DNA of 64,000 nucleotides from an uncultured Paenibacillus sp. (GTDB lineage: Bacteria; Bacillota; Bacilli; Paenibacillales; Paenibacillaceae): assembly GCA_937895345.1 (NCBI GenBank), contig CALAWP010000077.1, positions 51,393 through 115,392 of the forward strand, read 5' to 3'. This document shows, in pieces, positions 45,113 to 54,168 of the stretch. The notes beneath the pieces were generated by a model. That model did no database searches, was not told where the DNA came from, and saw only the letters and a program-made list of their open reading frames with translations. The position numbers and the translations under genes were made by a program. Within the stretch, counting starts at the first letter, position 1. Every line of letters starts with the position of its first letter.

Positions 45113-45124
45113 ACGAACGTTCGT
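45113..45124. promoter_or_regulatory. Palindromic operator (TetR-type) at the exporter promoter
   Basis: ACGAACGTTCGT is a perfect 12-bp palindrome starting 6 bp after the -10 box, and GTTCGTTCGCGGACG near 45018 is a looser second site. TetR-type repressors of efflux pumps use such sites. No repressor gene is adjacent. Confidence 0.55.
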
Positions 45125-45150
45125 TAAGCTGAGAAGAGGTAGAAGCAACT

Positions 45151-46353
45151 ATGACCAAAACGATCAAAGAACAAAAGTCGGTACTTATCATTTTGTTAAG
45201 CAACATCTTTATTGCCTTCCTGGGCATCGGTCTCATCATTCCCGTTATGCCATCCTTTATGAACATCATGCATCTGTCGGGCACGACGATGGGGTATCTC
45301 GTCGCGGTGTTTGCGGTGGCTCAGCTGCTCACTTCGCCGTTCGCGGGCCGCTGGGTGGACCGTTTCGGCAGAAAGAAGATCATTCTTGCCGGATTGTTTC
45401 TCTTTGGCGTGTCGGAGCTGATTTTCGGATTGGGCACGCATGTATGGGTGCTTTATTTGTCCCGGGTTCTGGGAGGAATCAGCGCCGCTTTCATTATGCC
45501 CGGCGTTACGGCTTACGTGGCGGATATCACGTCGGTCAAGGAGCGGCCGGCTGCGATGGGATATGTGTCCGCCGCGATCAGCCTCGGCTTTATTATCGGA
45601 CCCGGCATCGGCGGCTTTATTGCGGAATACGGCATCCGCATGCCCTTCTACTTTGCGGCCTCCGTTGCCTTTCTGGCCTGCCTGACGTCCGCGTTTATTC
45701 TAAAGGAGCCTCTCTCTCAGAAGCAGCTGGAGGCGAATGCCGCCAATACGAAACAAACGAGCTTTATCGGCGATTTGAGAAAGTCGATCCACCCGGTTTA
45801 TTTTATTGCATTCATCATCGTCTTCGTGCTCGCTTTCGGCTTATCCGCCTACGAGACGGTTTTCAGTTTGTTTTCCGATCATAAATTCGGCTTCACGCCC
45901 AAGGATATTGCGGTTATTATTACGATCAGCTCAATCTTCGGCGTTGTCGTGCAAGTCTTTATGTTCGGCAAGTTGATCGATTGGCTGGGGGAAAAGAAAC
46001 TGATCCAATACTGCTTGGTCGGAGGAGCCGTATTGGCGGCAATCTCGGCCGCCGTCTCCGGCTTCTGGGCGGTGCTTGCGGTAACCTGCTTCGTCTTTCT
46101 TGCGTTCGATTTGCTTCGTCCGGCGTTGACGACGTTTCTGTCCAAAGCCGCCGGCAAAGAGCAAGGTTTCGTGGCCGGCATGAACTCGACTTATACGAGC
46201 TTGGGCAATATTTTCGGACCGGCGGCGGGAGGGATGCTGTTTGACTCCAACATCCACTTCCCTTACCTGTTCGCCGCCGTTGTTATGATCATCGGTTACG
46301 GCCTTACGACGATCTGGAAAGAAAAACGATTGGCCGAACATTTATCGGAATAA
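45151..46353 (+). CDS. MFS multidrug-type exporter (Bmr/NorA/TetA group)
   Basis: 400 residues, 12 membrane helices. Motif A after helix 2 reads AGRWVDRFGRKKII, and motif C in helix 5 reads GFIIGPGIGGFIAEYG, which marks proton-coupled drug antiporters (DHA1). The start LSNIFIAFLGIGLIIPVMPSFM is typical of NorA/Bmr/Blt. AGAAGAGG lies upstream of the ATG. The palindromic operator in the promoter suggests drug- or stress-inducible expression. Confidence 0.9.
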   Translation: MTKTIKEQKSVLIILLSNIFIAFLGIGLIIPVMPSFMNIMHLSGTTMGYLVAVFAVAQLLTSPFAGRWVDRFGRKKIILAGLFLFGVSELIFGLGTHVWVLYLSRVLGGISAAFIMPGVTAYVADITSVKERPAAMGYVSAAISLGFIIGPGIGGFIAEYGIRMPFYFAASVAFLACLTSAFILKEPLSQKQLEANAANTKQTSFIGDLRKSIHPVYFIAFIIVFVLAFGLSAYETVFSLFSDHKFGFTPKDIAVIITISSIFGVVVQVFMFGKLIDWLGEKKLIQYCLVGGAVLAAISAAVSGFWAVLAVTCFVFLAFDLLRPALTTFLSKAAGKEQGFVAGMNSTYTSLGNIFGPAAGGMLFDSNIHFPYLFAAVVMIIGYGLTTIWKEKRLAEHLSE

Positions 46354-46366
46354 ACGAGTCCTTCTC

Positions 46367-47212
46367 CTATTTCGGCAACTGGGCTGCATAGCGCTTGCGA
46401 AGCGCATGCAGCTTTTCCAGCTTGTCGAGCGCCTGCCGTCCCCTGCGCTGCGTAACGCCCACAATCAGCGCCTCCAGAATCGCGACGGGCGCCGTTAAGG
46501 AATGGAAGCCTTCCAGCTCTCCCCGATCCAGCCGCAGGGCATAGTCGCTCTGCTCCAGCATCTCCGATACGAGCAAGTCGGTCAGCAGCACCGTCGTATA
46601 TCCCGCTTCCCGGCTGTAATCCAGCAGCACGGCAAGCTCCGGCGTTCGTCTGACGAAGCCGAGCAGCAGCACCGTGTCGCCGGGTCCCGCATGCGCCATC
46701 GTTTCCAGCAGCTCGCTGCCGCTGGAGGCCATGCATACGGCCCGGATGCCGATCCGGTTCAGCCGGAACCGCATCAGCTCGGTCAGGCACGCCGATGCTC
46801 CGCCCCCGTACAAATAGACCGTTTCCGCCCGATGGATAGCGTCCACCGCGCCTTCGAACTGTGCCCTCTCTACCCTTTTGGCCGTAACGGCCAGATTCGA
46901 GGAAGCCAGCTCCGTCAGCTTGTCCACAATGTCCGCCGACTCTTGCTCCACTTCGCTTAAGATATGCTTCACCTTGCGGGCGGGGGTAGCGTGCTCCGAC
47001 TCCAGCAGCCGCTTCTTGAAGTCCTTCAGGTTCGCATAGCCGATCGCCCGCCAAAACCGGGATACGGTAGCCGTGCTGACGCCCACCTTGCCGGCAATCT
47101 CTTCATCCGTGCAATACGGAATTTGCGCAAGAGCCCCCGCCACATAGTTGGCGATCGCTTGCTGGCTTTTGGACAATCGGTCCAGGTTCACTTGAAACGT
47201 AAATGCAGCCAT
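46367..47212 (-). CDS. MurR/RpiR-family transcriptional regulator
   Basis: 281 residues. An N-terminal HTH_6 domain (LSKSQQAIANYVAGALAQIPYCTDEEIAGKVGVSTATVSRFWRAIGY) and a C-terminal SIS sugar-phosphate-binding domain with VYLYGGGASACLTELM and LLGFVRRTPELAVLLDYSREAGY. Such regulators respond to phosphosugars. It is divergent from the ECF transporter operon at 47417 with a shared AT-rich gap of about 200 bp, so it probably controls that operon. It is convergent with the exporter gene. Confidence 0.88.
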   Translation of the reverse strand: MAAFTFQVNLDRLSKSQQAIANYVAGALAQIPYCTDEEIAGKVGVSTATVSRFWRAIGYANLKDFKKRLLESEHATPARKVKHILSEVEQESADIVDKLTELASSNLAVTAKRVERAQFEGAVDAIHRAETVYLYGGGASACLTELMRFRLNRIGIRAVCMASSGSELLETMAHAGPGDTVLLLGFVRRTPELAVLLDYSREAGYTTVLLTDLLVSEMLEQSDYALRLDRGELEGFHSLTAPVAILEALIVGVTQRRGRQALDKLEKLHALRKRYAAQLPK

Positions 47213-47416
47213 GGTCTCCGTCCTCCGTTTTCAAACGTGTTGTCCGTCTTATTCGGTTATGGCCACTATATCACTTTCTGCAACAAATTGAAATATTTTT
47301 TGCATATAATATATTGTGAAATTTAATTTACAAATAACACATATCGGCTTGACTCTCCGTTAACATTGCTCCCCTATATTGGGAGCTAGCCAACTTTAAA
47401 GGAGGAATTTCAAACG

Positions 47417-48289
47417 ATGGATGCGATGTCCAATCGGTACAGTTTGACGCAATCGCAGAAGCTGATGGTTTTTATTTTGTCCATGTCGTTGTACGGGCTG
47501 TCCAACATGTTTACGGAGCTGATTCCGTCCGTCCAGCTGGGCCCGATCGAATTGAAGGTGGAATATTTCGCGTTTATTCCGCTGACGCTGTGTATTTTGT
47601 TTCACCCGCTGTATGCCGCGATCGGCGCCTCGCTGGGCGAAGTCGTATTCGGCGAGCTACTGCTGGGGCAATTCGGCGGACTGGGCGAGCTGGAAAAATT
47701 CATTGAATTTTCGCTGGCGATGTACATCGCGGGCTTGCTCGTACGAGACCCGCGCAACCGCAAGCAGCTGGCCCTCGCCTCTTTCGTCGCCGTCGGCATC
47801 GATCAGCTGCTGGGAGCCATCGTCGATATGGGCAAAGTATGGCTCGGCATCGAAGATCTCGAAGCGGTTCCCGGCATTCCGGAGAGCATTCTGTTAATCG
47901 AAGGCATCGGCTTTCTGAACGCCATGCTGATTACCGGCATTCTGTTCACCATGCTGCCAACCTGGTATCTCGTCCCTCGTCTTTACGGCAAAATCGAGCC
48001 GCTGCTCGGCATGAAGCCGCGAGACAGCCGCGTTCAGGCATCCTTGGGCGAGCTGCTGAAGCCGCGATTGATCATCCTGACCGTCATTCTCGTCTTTATC
48101 GCCGCCGTTTCGGAGTTTCTGGCCGAATCCGATATCAATTTTGCGGTGTGGGAGCCTGAATTTATCGAACAGTACGGCAGCGGCTTCCTATGGGTTAGCA
48201 TCGGCGCCGCGGCCTTGGTGCTGATCGTGACCGTGCTTGTCGCGATCCGCTCGCGCAGCAAAGCGGGACAGGGGGATCTTCCATCTTGA
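47417..48289 (+). CDS. ECF transporter substrate-binding (S) component, substrate unknown
   Basis: 290 residues, about seven hydrophobic segments. The first half has the ECF S-component look (LGPIELKVEYFAFIPLTLCILFHPLYAAIGASLGEVVFGELL). It differs from typical 180-200-aa S proteins by an extra C-terminal part with two more helices. AGGAGG lies 9 bp upstream of the ATG. Its stop overlaps the start of the ATPase gene, so it belongs to a complete ECF module with its own energising units. RpiR control and a PHP enzyme downstream hint at a phosphorylated or sugar-like substrate, by inference. Confidence 0.78.
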   Translation: MDAMSNRYSLTQSQKLMVFILSMSLYGLSNMFTELIPSVQLGPIELKVEYFAFIPLTLCILFHPLYAAIGASLGEVVFGELLLGQFGGLGELEKFIEFSLAMYIAGLLVRDPRNRKQLALASFVAVGIDQLLGAIVDMGKVWLGIEDLEAVPGIPESILLIEGIGFLNAMLITGILFTMLPTWYLVPRLYGKIEPLLGMKPRDSRVQASLGELLKPRLIILTVILVFIAAVSEFLAESDINFAVWEPEFIEQYGSGFLWVSIGAAALVLIVTVLVAIRSRSKAGQGDLPS

Positions 48290-50103
48290 CTGAGCCGGCA
48301 GCAGCAACCATAACGTCCAACCCGCTTCACGGGACGAAGCCTATCATCGAGCTAAGCAACGTCAGCTTCCGGTATCCCGGAGCCGAGCAGCAGTCGCTAA
48401 GGGACGTTTCCCTTTCCATTATGCCGGGTGAATTCGTGGCCATCGCCGGGACGAACGGAAGCGGCAAATCGACGCTTTGCAAATGTCTGAACGGACTGAT
48501 CCCTCATTATTACACGGGAGATCTGACCGGCAGCGTCAAGGTGGCCGGACTGACGGCCGCGAACGAGTCGGTATCCTCGTTGTCCCGCAAAGCGGCTTAC
48601 GTCTTTCAAGATTTTGAAAACCAGCTTGTCCGCCCGACCGTTTACGACGAGGCCTTATTCGCCCCGCTTAATTTCGGCTATGCCGATTACCGCGAACGCG
48701 GCGAGAGAGCGCTGGCGATGCTGGAAATCGGCCATCTGGCCAAGAGCTGGATCTGGCAGCTGAGCGGCGGCCAGAAGCACCTGACGGCGCTTGCCGGAGC
48801 GCTCTCGCTGGAGCCGGAGATTATTATTGTCGACGAGCCCGTTGCGCAGCTGGACCCGTATCACGCGCGGCTTATCTACGACAAGCTGAAGCGGCTTCAT
48901 GAGCAATACGGAATGACGATCGTCGTCATCGAGCATCACACGGAGTTTATTGCCGATTATTGCAGCAGGGTCGTCCTGATGGATCAAGGCTCGGTTCGCT
49001 GGGTCAAGCCCGTCGACGAGGCGCTGTCTTCGGTCGAGGAAATGACCGGCCTCGGCATACTGCCGCCCCAAGTGACGCTTGCCGCTTACGAGACGGACTC
49101 CGCCGCCGCGCGTTATCCCTTGACGGTGGAGGAGGGACTGCACTATTTTCGCCATGCCGCCGGCTCGGCGAACGATACGGCCGCCCCTTCGGACCTTGTC
49201 GTCCGGGAATCCGCCGCCGGCGTATCGGAGCCGACGAAAGCGAAGGCCAAGGAAACGCTCATTGCGTTCAGCCAGGTATGCTGCGGTTACCGCACCATAG
49301 CCCGAGAGCTCCATCCCGTCATCCGGGATATGAGCCTCGAGCTGAGGGACGGCGACCGCGTCGCCCTGGTCGGCAACAACGGCGCCGGTAAGTCCACGCT
49401 GCTTCGTCTCATATCCGGGCTGCGCAAGCCCGATGAGGGCCGTCTCTCCGTATGCGGCCATCTGACGACGCAGACGACGCCGGAGCGGATCGCCGATTTC
49501 GTCGCTTACATTCACCAAAACCCGGAAGAGATGTTCATCGAAGATACCGTTCGCAAGGATGTCGAATATTTTTTGAAGGCGCGCAAGCAATTGCAAGACC
49601 CGTCGTTTATCGACGATATATTGGAACGGCTCAAGCTGACGGGCCTGCAGCACCGCGACGGCCGGCTGCTCAGCGGCGGTCAGCAGCGCCGGGCGACGCT
49701 GGCGATCGCGCTGGCGATGAACCCTACGGTTATGCTGCTGGACGAACCGACCGCCAGCCTCGACGCCGCCAGCCGCCGAGAGCTCGGCTTGATGCTCGGC
49801 GGCTTGCGGGAGCGGATACGGCTGTCCGTCATCGCCACCCACGATATGCAGCTGGTTGCCGAATGGGCAAACCGCGTCATCGTGCTGCATGAAGGCCGCG
49901 TCGCGATGGACGCCGATCCGCAAACGTTGTTCGCCCATCCCGGCATGCTGCAGAAGGCCGGACTTGTACCGCCGCAAATCGCCGAACTGAGCCGCCGTCT
50001 CGGCATGCAGCCGCCGTGCCTGTCCGTCCGGCAATTTACCGAACGGCTGCGAACCACAACGCCGGAACGGCAGAAGGAGTTGACCGTACATGGAGGCGCT
50101 TAA
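48286..50103 (+). CDS. Energy-coupling factor transporter ATPase, two fused ABC domains
   Basis: 605 residues from a TTG overlapping the S-component stop. Domain 1: Walker A GTNGSGKST, Q-loop QDFENQLV, signature LSGGQKHL, Walker B IIIVDEPVAQLDPY. Domain 2: Walker A GNNGAGKST, IHQNPEEMF, signature LSGGQQRR, Walker B VMLLDEPTASLD. It combines EcfA and EcfA' (YkoD/CbiO2 style). It drives uptake with the T component, whose gene overlaps its end by 14 bp. Confidence 0.93.
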   Translation: MTEPAAATITSNPLHGTKPIIELSNVSFRYPGAEQQSLRDVSLSIMPGEFVAIAGTNGSGKSTLCKCLNGLIPHYYTGDLTGSVKVAGLTAANESVSSLSRKAAYVFQDFENQLVRPTVYDEALFAPLNFGYADYRERGERALAMLEIGHLAKSWIWQLSGGQKHLTALAGALSLEPEIIIVDEPVAQLDPYHARLIYDKLKRLHEQYGMTIVVIEHHTEFIADYCSRVVLMDQGSVRWVKPVDEALSSVEEMTGLGILPPQVTLAAYETDSAAARYPLTVEEGLHYFRHAAGSANDTAAPSDLVVRESAAGVSEPTKAKAKETLIAFSQVCCGYRTIARELHPVIRDMSLELRDGDRVALVGNNGAGKSTLLRLISGLRKPDEGRLSVCGHLTTQTTPERIADFVAYIHQNPEEMFIEDTVRKDVEYFLKARKQLQDPSFIDDILERLKLTGLQHRDGRLLSGGQQRRATLAIALAMNPTVMLLDEPTASLDAASRRELGLMLGGLRERIRLSVIATHDMQLVAEWANRVIVLHEGRVAMDADPQTLFAHPGMLQKAGLVPPQIAELSRRLGMQPPCLSVRQFTERLRTTTPERQKELTVHGGA

Positions 50104-50917
50104 ACGAAATCTCGCCGATAAGCTCAGCGTGGAACGGATCAAGCTGGAGCTGATGAGAACCGCCTTCGGACGGCAATCGGTGCTGCTGTCCCGGCTCGAT
50201 CCGCGCATGCTAATCTGCTGGTATACGGTGATGGCTCTGCTTCCCTGGTTCATTCATAACAAAGCCGTGCTCCTGGGGCTGCTGCTTCCGATGATCGGCT
50301 TCACTTTATCGTCCAGGGTAAGCCCGCTGGTGCTGATCATTATGGCCGTCGGGCTGCTGAGCGAGCTGACGTACATTTTTGCGGCGTCGTTCCTGTTCGG
50401 GGGCAGTCTGGAAGCGGTATGGCCGCTGCTGACGCTGACGTTGAAGATCTTGATCATTTCGCTGGCCAGCATCGCCGTATTCAGCAGCATGGATCCCGAG
50501 AAGCTGAGCGACGCCTTGCTGAGCCTCGGCATGCCCGCCCAGTTCAGCTTCGGCGTATCATACGGCTACCGCATGCTTCCGATTCTCATCGAGGAATATC
50601 ATAACCTGATTCACTCGTATCGGTTGAGAGGCAAGGCGCCCGAACTGAAGGGCTGGCTGCATTGGCGTGCCTTGGTGTATCACGTTCGCATCTCGATTTA
50701 CGCCTTTTATCCGCTTATTCTAAATACGGCCAAACGTACGCGTACGACGGTCGAAGCGCTGGAAACGCGCGGCTTCACTTATGCGATGATCCATCCGGAG
50801 GCTAAACGGCTGAAGCTGGCCTATTTGCGGATTCGTCCGGCCGACCTGCTCTTTCTCGCCGGCTCCGCCGTTTATTTGATCGGATTGTTCGCGCTCGGAT
50901 CTTTCGTCCGCTTATAA
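50090..50917 (+). CDS. ECF transporter transmembrane (T) component
   Basis: 275 residues with about five membrane helices. The EcfT signature appears as SYGYRMLPILIEEYHNLIHSYRLRGKAP (Ala-Arg-Gly type coupling helix) and a second one near VEALETRGFTYAM. It links the two ABC domains to the S component. It overlaps the ATPase gene by 14 bp, and AGAAGGAG lies inside that gene's end. Confidence 0.92.
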   Translation: MEALKRNLADKLSVERIKLELMRTAFGRQSVLLSRLDPRMLICWYTVMALLPWFIHNKAVLLGLLLPMIGFTLSSRVSPLVLIIMAVGLLSELTYIFAASFLFGGSLEAVWPLLTLTLKILIISLASIAVFSSMDPEKLSDALLSLGMPAQFSFGVSYGYRMLPILIEEYHNLIHSYRLRGKAPELKGWLHWRALVYHVRISIYAFYPLILNTAKRTRTTVEALETRGFTYAMIHPEAKRLKLAYLRIRPADLLFLAGSAVYLIGLFALGSFVRL

Positions 50918-50943
50918 CTTCAACAGACAGGAGAACACCCGGA

Positions 50944-51720
50944 ATGATGAATATCGATTTGCATACGCACGGCAAGCTTTCCAAAAAAACGGAGTTTTCG
51001 ATGGATTACTTTCTATCGATGGCCCGCGAGGCCGTCGACAACGGACTGCATGCCGTGGCGCTGACGGAGCATTTTAACACGCTTCGGTTTATGGACATGA
51101 TGGAGCGGCTGGAAGACAGCTTCGACTATATAGGGGACCATTACGATGTGGAAGGGTTAAAGGTGTTTACCGGCATGGAGATCGACGTGCGCGATCGGGG
51201 ACATATTCTGATCGTCGCGAACCGCGAGTCGATCTGCGCGCTGCGCCGCGAGCTGGAGCCTTATACAGACAAAGAACGTTTCCTTCCGCTAACGGATTTG
51301 CTCGATATGACCGAAGGCATGGAAGCCTTGCGGATCGGAGCTCACCCTTTGCGCGAGAGCACGCCGCTGACCCATCATTCGCCGGAGCTGCTTCGCAGGC
51401 TGGACGCTCTCGATTTGAACGCCAAAGATTTGTACCAATACGGCCTCGGGCACGAAGCTTCGGTCCGGAGGCTTGCCGGTGAGCTGCAACTTCCGGTTAC
51501 GGCCGGCAGCGACTCTCATCAGCCGCTGCAGTTCGGAAGCGTGATAAATCGGCTGCCGGAGGCTTGCGCGACCGCCCTCGAGCTGCGAGACTGCATCCGG
51601 GCGGATACGTACGGCATCGAAGTCTCCCCTTGCCTGCCGGTGAAAGTGCGGGCGGCGCAAATGATGAAGGAGCTGCTCAAGCAGCGCTTGACCGAATCGG
51701 CCGCCGCCATCGCGGAATAA
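50944..51720 (+). CDS. PHP-domain phosphoesterase (histidinol-phosphatase-like)
   Basis: 258 residues. PHP metal motifs are in order: DLHTHGK (His7, His9), ALTEHFN, GMEIDV, ALRIGAHPLRES and TAGSDSHQP. It probably hydrolyses a phosphate ester with a trinuclear metal site. The family includes HisK histidinol phosphatase, but context (ECF transporter 26 bp upstream, same strand) suggests action on the imported or a related compound. AGGAG lies about 10 bp upstream of the paired ATG codons. Confidence 0.85.
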   Translation: MMNIDLHTHGKLSKKTEFSMDYFLSMAREAVDNGLHAVALTEHFNTLRFMDMMERLEDSFDYIGDHYDVEGLKVFTGMEIDVRDRGHILIVANRESICALRRELEPYTDKERFLPLTDLLDMTEGMEALRIGAHPLRESTPLTHHSPELLRRLDALDLNAKDLYQYGLGHEASVRRLAGELQLPVTAGSDSHQPLQFGSVINRLPEACATALELRDCIRADTYGIEVSPCLPVKVRAAQMMKELLKQRLTESAAAIAE

Positions 51721-51723
51721 GCG

Positions 51724-51771
51724 GAAAGGCCGCCCCGCCGCCGGCTATGCCGTGCGATGGAGCGGCCTTTC
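51724..51771 (+). terminator. Terminator of the ECF operon
   Basis: GAAAGGCCGC / GCGGCCTTTC arms with a GC-rich interior and T-rich end, just after the PHP gene. Confidence 0.85.
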
Positions 51772-51800
51772 TTGTTTTATAATGGAAATATAATTACAAC

Positions 51801-52859
51801 TTACAATCCGCCTGCGCCCATAAACGTGTTCATCAGTTCGTCGAACGAAATCGTATCGGTCGGAAGCTCTTGCTCGAATTGGGCTTCTTTGTTGAAGTCC
51901 GAATATTGCGCCGAGAACGAAAGACCGAGCTTCATGTCTTGCCCCAGCTCCGGATCCGAAATCTGTACGCCGAACTTGCCTTTTTGATAACCTACATAGC
52001 CGTCCTTGATCGCGCCGACCAATTCGAGCTCCGAAATTTTCAGTTGCTCCGTCAGAACTTTTTTCAGTTCGGCTTTGCCGCTTTCGTAGTTCTGCTTGGC
52101 TTCCTCCAGCTCCGCCTTGTCCGCGTTGATGCTGGCAAGGTATGCTTCGTTGGCAATCAGCACGTCCAGCACTTCCGGAACGACTTGATTGACGATCGTA
52201 TCTACCGTAGCCGCATAGTTATCGTTCGTAATGGCGAACTTCACGACTTTATCCGCTTTGTAGCCTTCCGGCAATCCGGCATCGGCCGCCTTCAGCTGGC
52301 TGAAATACGTTTTTTCGTCAAAATGCTTCAGCACCGCCGCGCTCAATTCTCCGCTCAGCTTCTGCTGGGCCGCCATATCAAGCGATGCGCCCGCGCCGCT
52401 TTCCTGCGCCAGCTCTTCCATGTCCAGCTTGACGAATTTGCCCGTTACCTCTTCCGGCAGCTGCAGCAGCGGAATGTTCGGCAGCTTCAAGTACATTTCC
52501 TTCTCGGTGACGATGATCGGAAGCTCCAGCTTCATATCCATCATGCCCGGCAGCGTAATAGCCAGGTTCATGTCCGTACGAAGCGGTTCTTTCTCATATA
52601 CGGCATCCACTTTAATGGTTGCGTCCTTGATCAGACCGGTCACGTCCGGAGTAAAGCCGGTCGCTTGCATGGAAGCGGCGTCTCCAAGATCGAGCTCGTC
52701 GATTTGCATCGTCATGGACAGCTTATAAGACTTGGCTTCCATCGTTTTTTTCATCGCAGCCTCCAGGGCCGCCTTCGGCGGTTGGCTCGAGCTGCATCCC
52801 GCCAACACCAGCGCAACCATCAAGATGGACGCCAGTGCCAAATAAAGCTTTTGTTTCAC
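51801..52859 (-). CDS. Hypothetical lipoprotein (LppX/DUF6612-like)
   Basis: 352 residues from GTG 52859 (GGAGGGAA 7 bp upstream). Signal peptide with lipobox LVLAGCSSS. The rest is beta-rich with a repeated style of LKLEL/MYLKLPN segments (residues 45-150) and a helical hairpin (ASINADKAELEEAKQNYESGKAELKKVL). The fold resembles the lipoproteins of unknown function common in Paenibacillus that look like LolA/LppX; lipid or polymer binding would be a guess. It is a single gene. Confidence 0.75.
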   Translation of the reverse strand: MKQKLYLALASILMVALVLAGCSSSQPPKAALEAAMKKTMEAKSYKLSMTMQIDELDLGDAASMQATGFTPDVTGLIKDATIKVDAVYEKEPLRTDMNLAITLPGMMDMKLELPIIVTEKEMYLKLPNIPLLQLPEEVTGKFVKLDMEELAQESGAGASLDMAAQQKLSGELSAAVLKHFDEKTYFSQLKAADAGLPEGYKADKVVKFAITNDNYAATVDTIVNQVVPEVLDVLIANEAYLASINADKAELEEAKQNYESGKAELKKVLTEQLKISELELVGAIKDGYVGYQKGKFGVQISDPELGQDMKLGLSFSAQYSDFNKEAQFEQELPTDTISFDELMNTFMGAGGL

Positions 52860-52934
52860 GTACAATTCCCTCCACTCCCTTTTTTACAGCACCTCCATTC
52901 TATACTATCTGGGGGACTTTGCAAAGACCAGGAA

Positions 52935-52975
52935 AAAAATCCCGGTTCGGCCGCATGGGCTTCTCCGGGATTTTT
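52935..52975 (-). terminator. Terminator of the sspP-containing operon (bidirectional)
   Basis: AAAAATCCCGG / CCGGGATTTTT arms of 11 bp, 14 bp after the sspP-like stop codon on the minus strand. Confidence 0.88.
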
Positions 52976-52988
52976 ATTAACGATGTGC

Positions 52989-53144
52989 TTATCCTTCAGG
53001 GTTATGATGGGAAACGTGATTCCGGTTTTTTGTTTTTTTGGAGCCGGACATCGGCTCCTGCTGCCGGCCGCCGCGCTGCTTCTGCCGGCGCTCGTTGTGA
53101 GGGATGCTTTCCGGTACCGGAATGCTTTCGGCTTTGCCGTTCAT
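52989..53144 (-). CDS. sspP: Small acid-soluble spore protein P-like
   Basis: 51 residues starting MNGKAESIPVPESI. The C-terminal half EPMSGSKKTKNRNH matches the conserved EPLxGSKKVKNRNH block of SspP, a minor spore-core protein. Ribosome site AAGGAGG lies 9 bp upstream. The N-terminus differs from B. subtilis SspP. It is last of a three-gene set (53706→53345→53144) ending in a strong terminator. Confidence 0.82.
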   Translation of the reverse strand: MNGKAESIPVPESIPHNERRQKQRGGRQQEPMSGSKKTKNRNHVSHHNPEG

Positions 53145-53171
53145 TTTGCTCGCCTCCTTAACGGATTCAGA

Positions 53172-53345
53172 TTATCGCTGATGCTTCAGATCGGTTGGCT
53201 GATCGAAATTTAACGAATCTTGATGGCGGCGATCGTTCTTATCCTGTTGAAGCTGCTGCGCCTGATGGCTGTTGACCGGATCCGTCGCCAGAGCTTCGAC
53301 AACGTTCGATAGGTTTTTGTCCGCCGTCCCTTTTGCCTTGGTCAT
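53172..53345 (-). CDS. Small hydrophilic hypothetical protein (57 aa)
   Basis: 57 residues, starting MTKAKGTADKNLSN and rich in Gln, Asp and His, with no membrane segment. GAGGAG lies 9 bp upstream of the ATG. It sits 27 bp before the sspP-like gene and 13 bp after the 115-aa gene on the same strand, which suggests a spore-related product, but I recognise no family. Confidence 0.68.
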   Translation of the reverse strand: MTKAKGTADKNLSNVVEALATDPVNSHQAQQLQQDKNDRRHQDSLNFDQPTDLKHQR

Positions 53346-53358
53346 CTTCGTCGCTCCT

Positions 53359-53706
53359 CTAGGCGTGAGTCAGTTGCTGAAGCGCCTGGGCGCATTCATG
53401 CAAATGCCGCGTATAGTCTTGCGCCAGCTGCTGTATGATATCGGTGCGCTCGTCGATCGTCTCGTTGTTCTTTTCGACGTCGATCAGTTCAACCTTCACC
53501 TCGCGCGAATCCACGTATGTCACTTTGAAGTCAAACTCGTACATTTGGTGCCCTGCGGAATGAATCGTAATGCGCAGCGCGGCGTCATCGGCCTCGTCAC
53601 GGGTAACTTCGCAGCGGTCGGGAAGGTTCATCGTGCGCGGCAGCGTCTCCCGCCATGCGGCGGCAAGCCGCTCGGGGTCGATGCGAAGCTGGTCTATTTT
53701 GGCCAT
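53359..53706 (-). CDS. Hypothetical protein (115 aa)
   Basis: 115 residues from ATG 53706 with GGAGGTG upstream (an ATG at 53724 is less likely). Alternating beta segments (DDAALRITIHSAGHQMYEFDFKVTYVDSREVKVELIDVEK) and a C-terminal helix (IIQQLAQDYTRHLHECAQALQQL). No signal peptide. Family not recognised; first gene of the small spore-type operon. Confidence 0.7.
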   Translation of the reverse strand: MAKIDQLRIDPERLAAAWRETLPRTMNLPDRCEVTRDEADDAALRITIHSAGHQMYEFDFKVTYVDSREVKVELIDVEKNNETIDERTDIIQQLAQDYTRHLHECAQALQQLTHA

Positions 53707-53811
53707 TACATATAGCACCTCCACATCATTAAGATGTGAAACCGATTTGCGTTTTATGCAAAACCGGAAGGGAAGCCGGATTCCTCGTCCTTATCCAATC
53801 AATCGGCCAAA

Positions 53812-53843
53812 AAAAAACGCCCGGACGACAATCGTCCAAGCGT
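53812..53843 (-). terminator. Terminator left behind next to the tRNA-Ser fragment
   Basis: GGACGA, CAA, TCGTCC stem with ACGC/GCGT extension and nine T on the minus strand. It lies about 30 bp beyond the 3' end of the truncated tRNA-Ser and was probably the terminator of the tRNA gene before the island inserted. Confidence 0.85.
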
Positions 53844-53873
53844 CTTATGTAGCGTATAAAGTTGTGAACGAAC

Positions 53874-53937
53874 TGGCGGAGAGGGTGGGATTCGAACCCA
53901 CGTGAGCTTGCACTCTAACGGTTTTCAAGACCGCCCC
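53874..53937 (-). repeat. Truncated tRNA-Ser copy, attachment-site repeat
   Basis: Identical to the 3' two thirds of the tRNA-Ser at 56875-56963, through the anticodon arm, then diverging (CCCCTCAATG instead of CCCCGTTATG). It cannot form a full tRNA. It marks the far end of the island. Confidence 0.92.
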
Positions 53938-54168
53938 TCAATGTAAAACCCGCCATCCTTTATATTGACTGAGTTTATTGCACTTTATTGTTGAAGCGCT
54001 ACAGCGGTCTGATTTGGAACGTTTATTTCAGTACATGACCTTTAGACAACACTATCTTATAATTTCCAATAGCTCCAAGTCAATTCCCAACACTTTAGTT
54101 CTGATGTGCTGACTCAATGTCTTAATGTCTCAATGTTTCGAAAGATGTTTGGTATCAAGTAATTGGTA

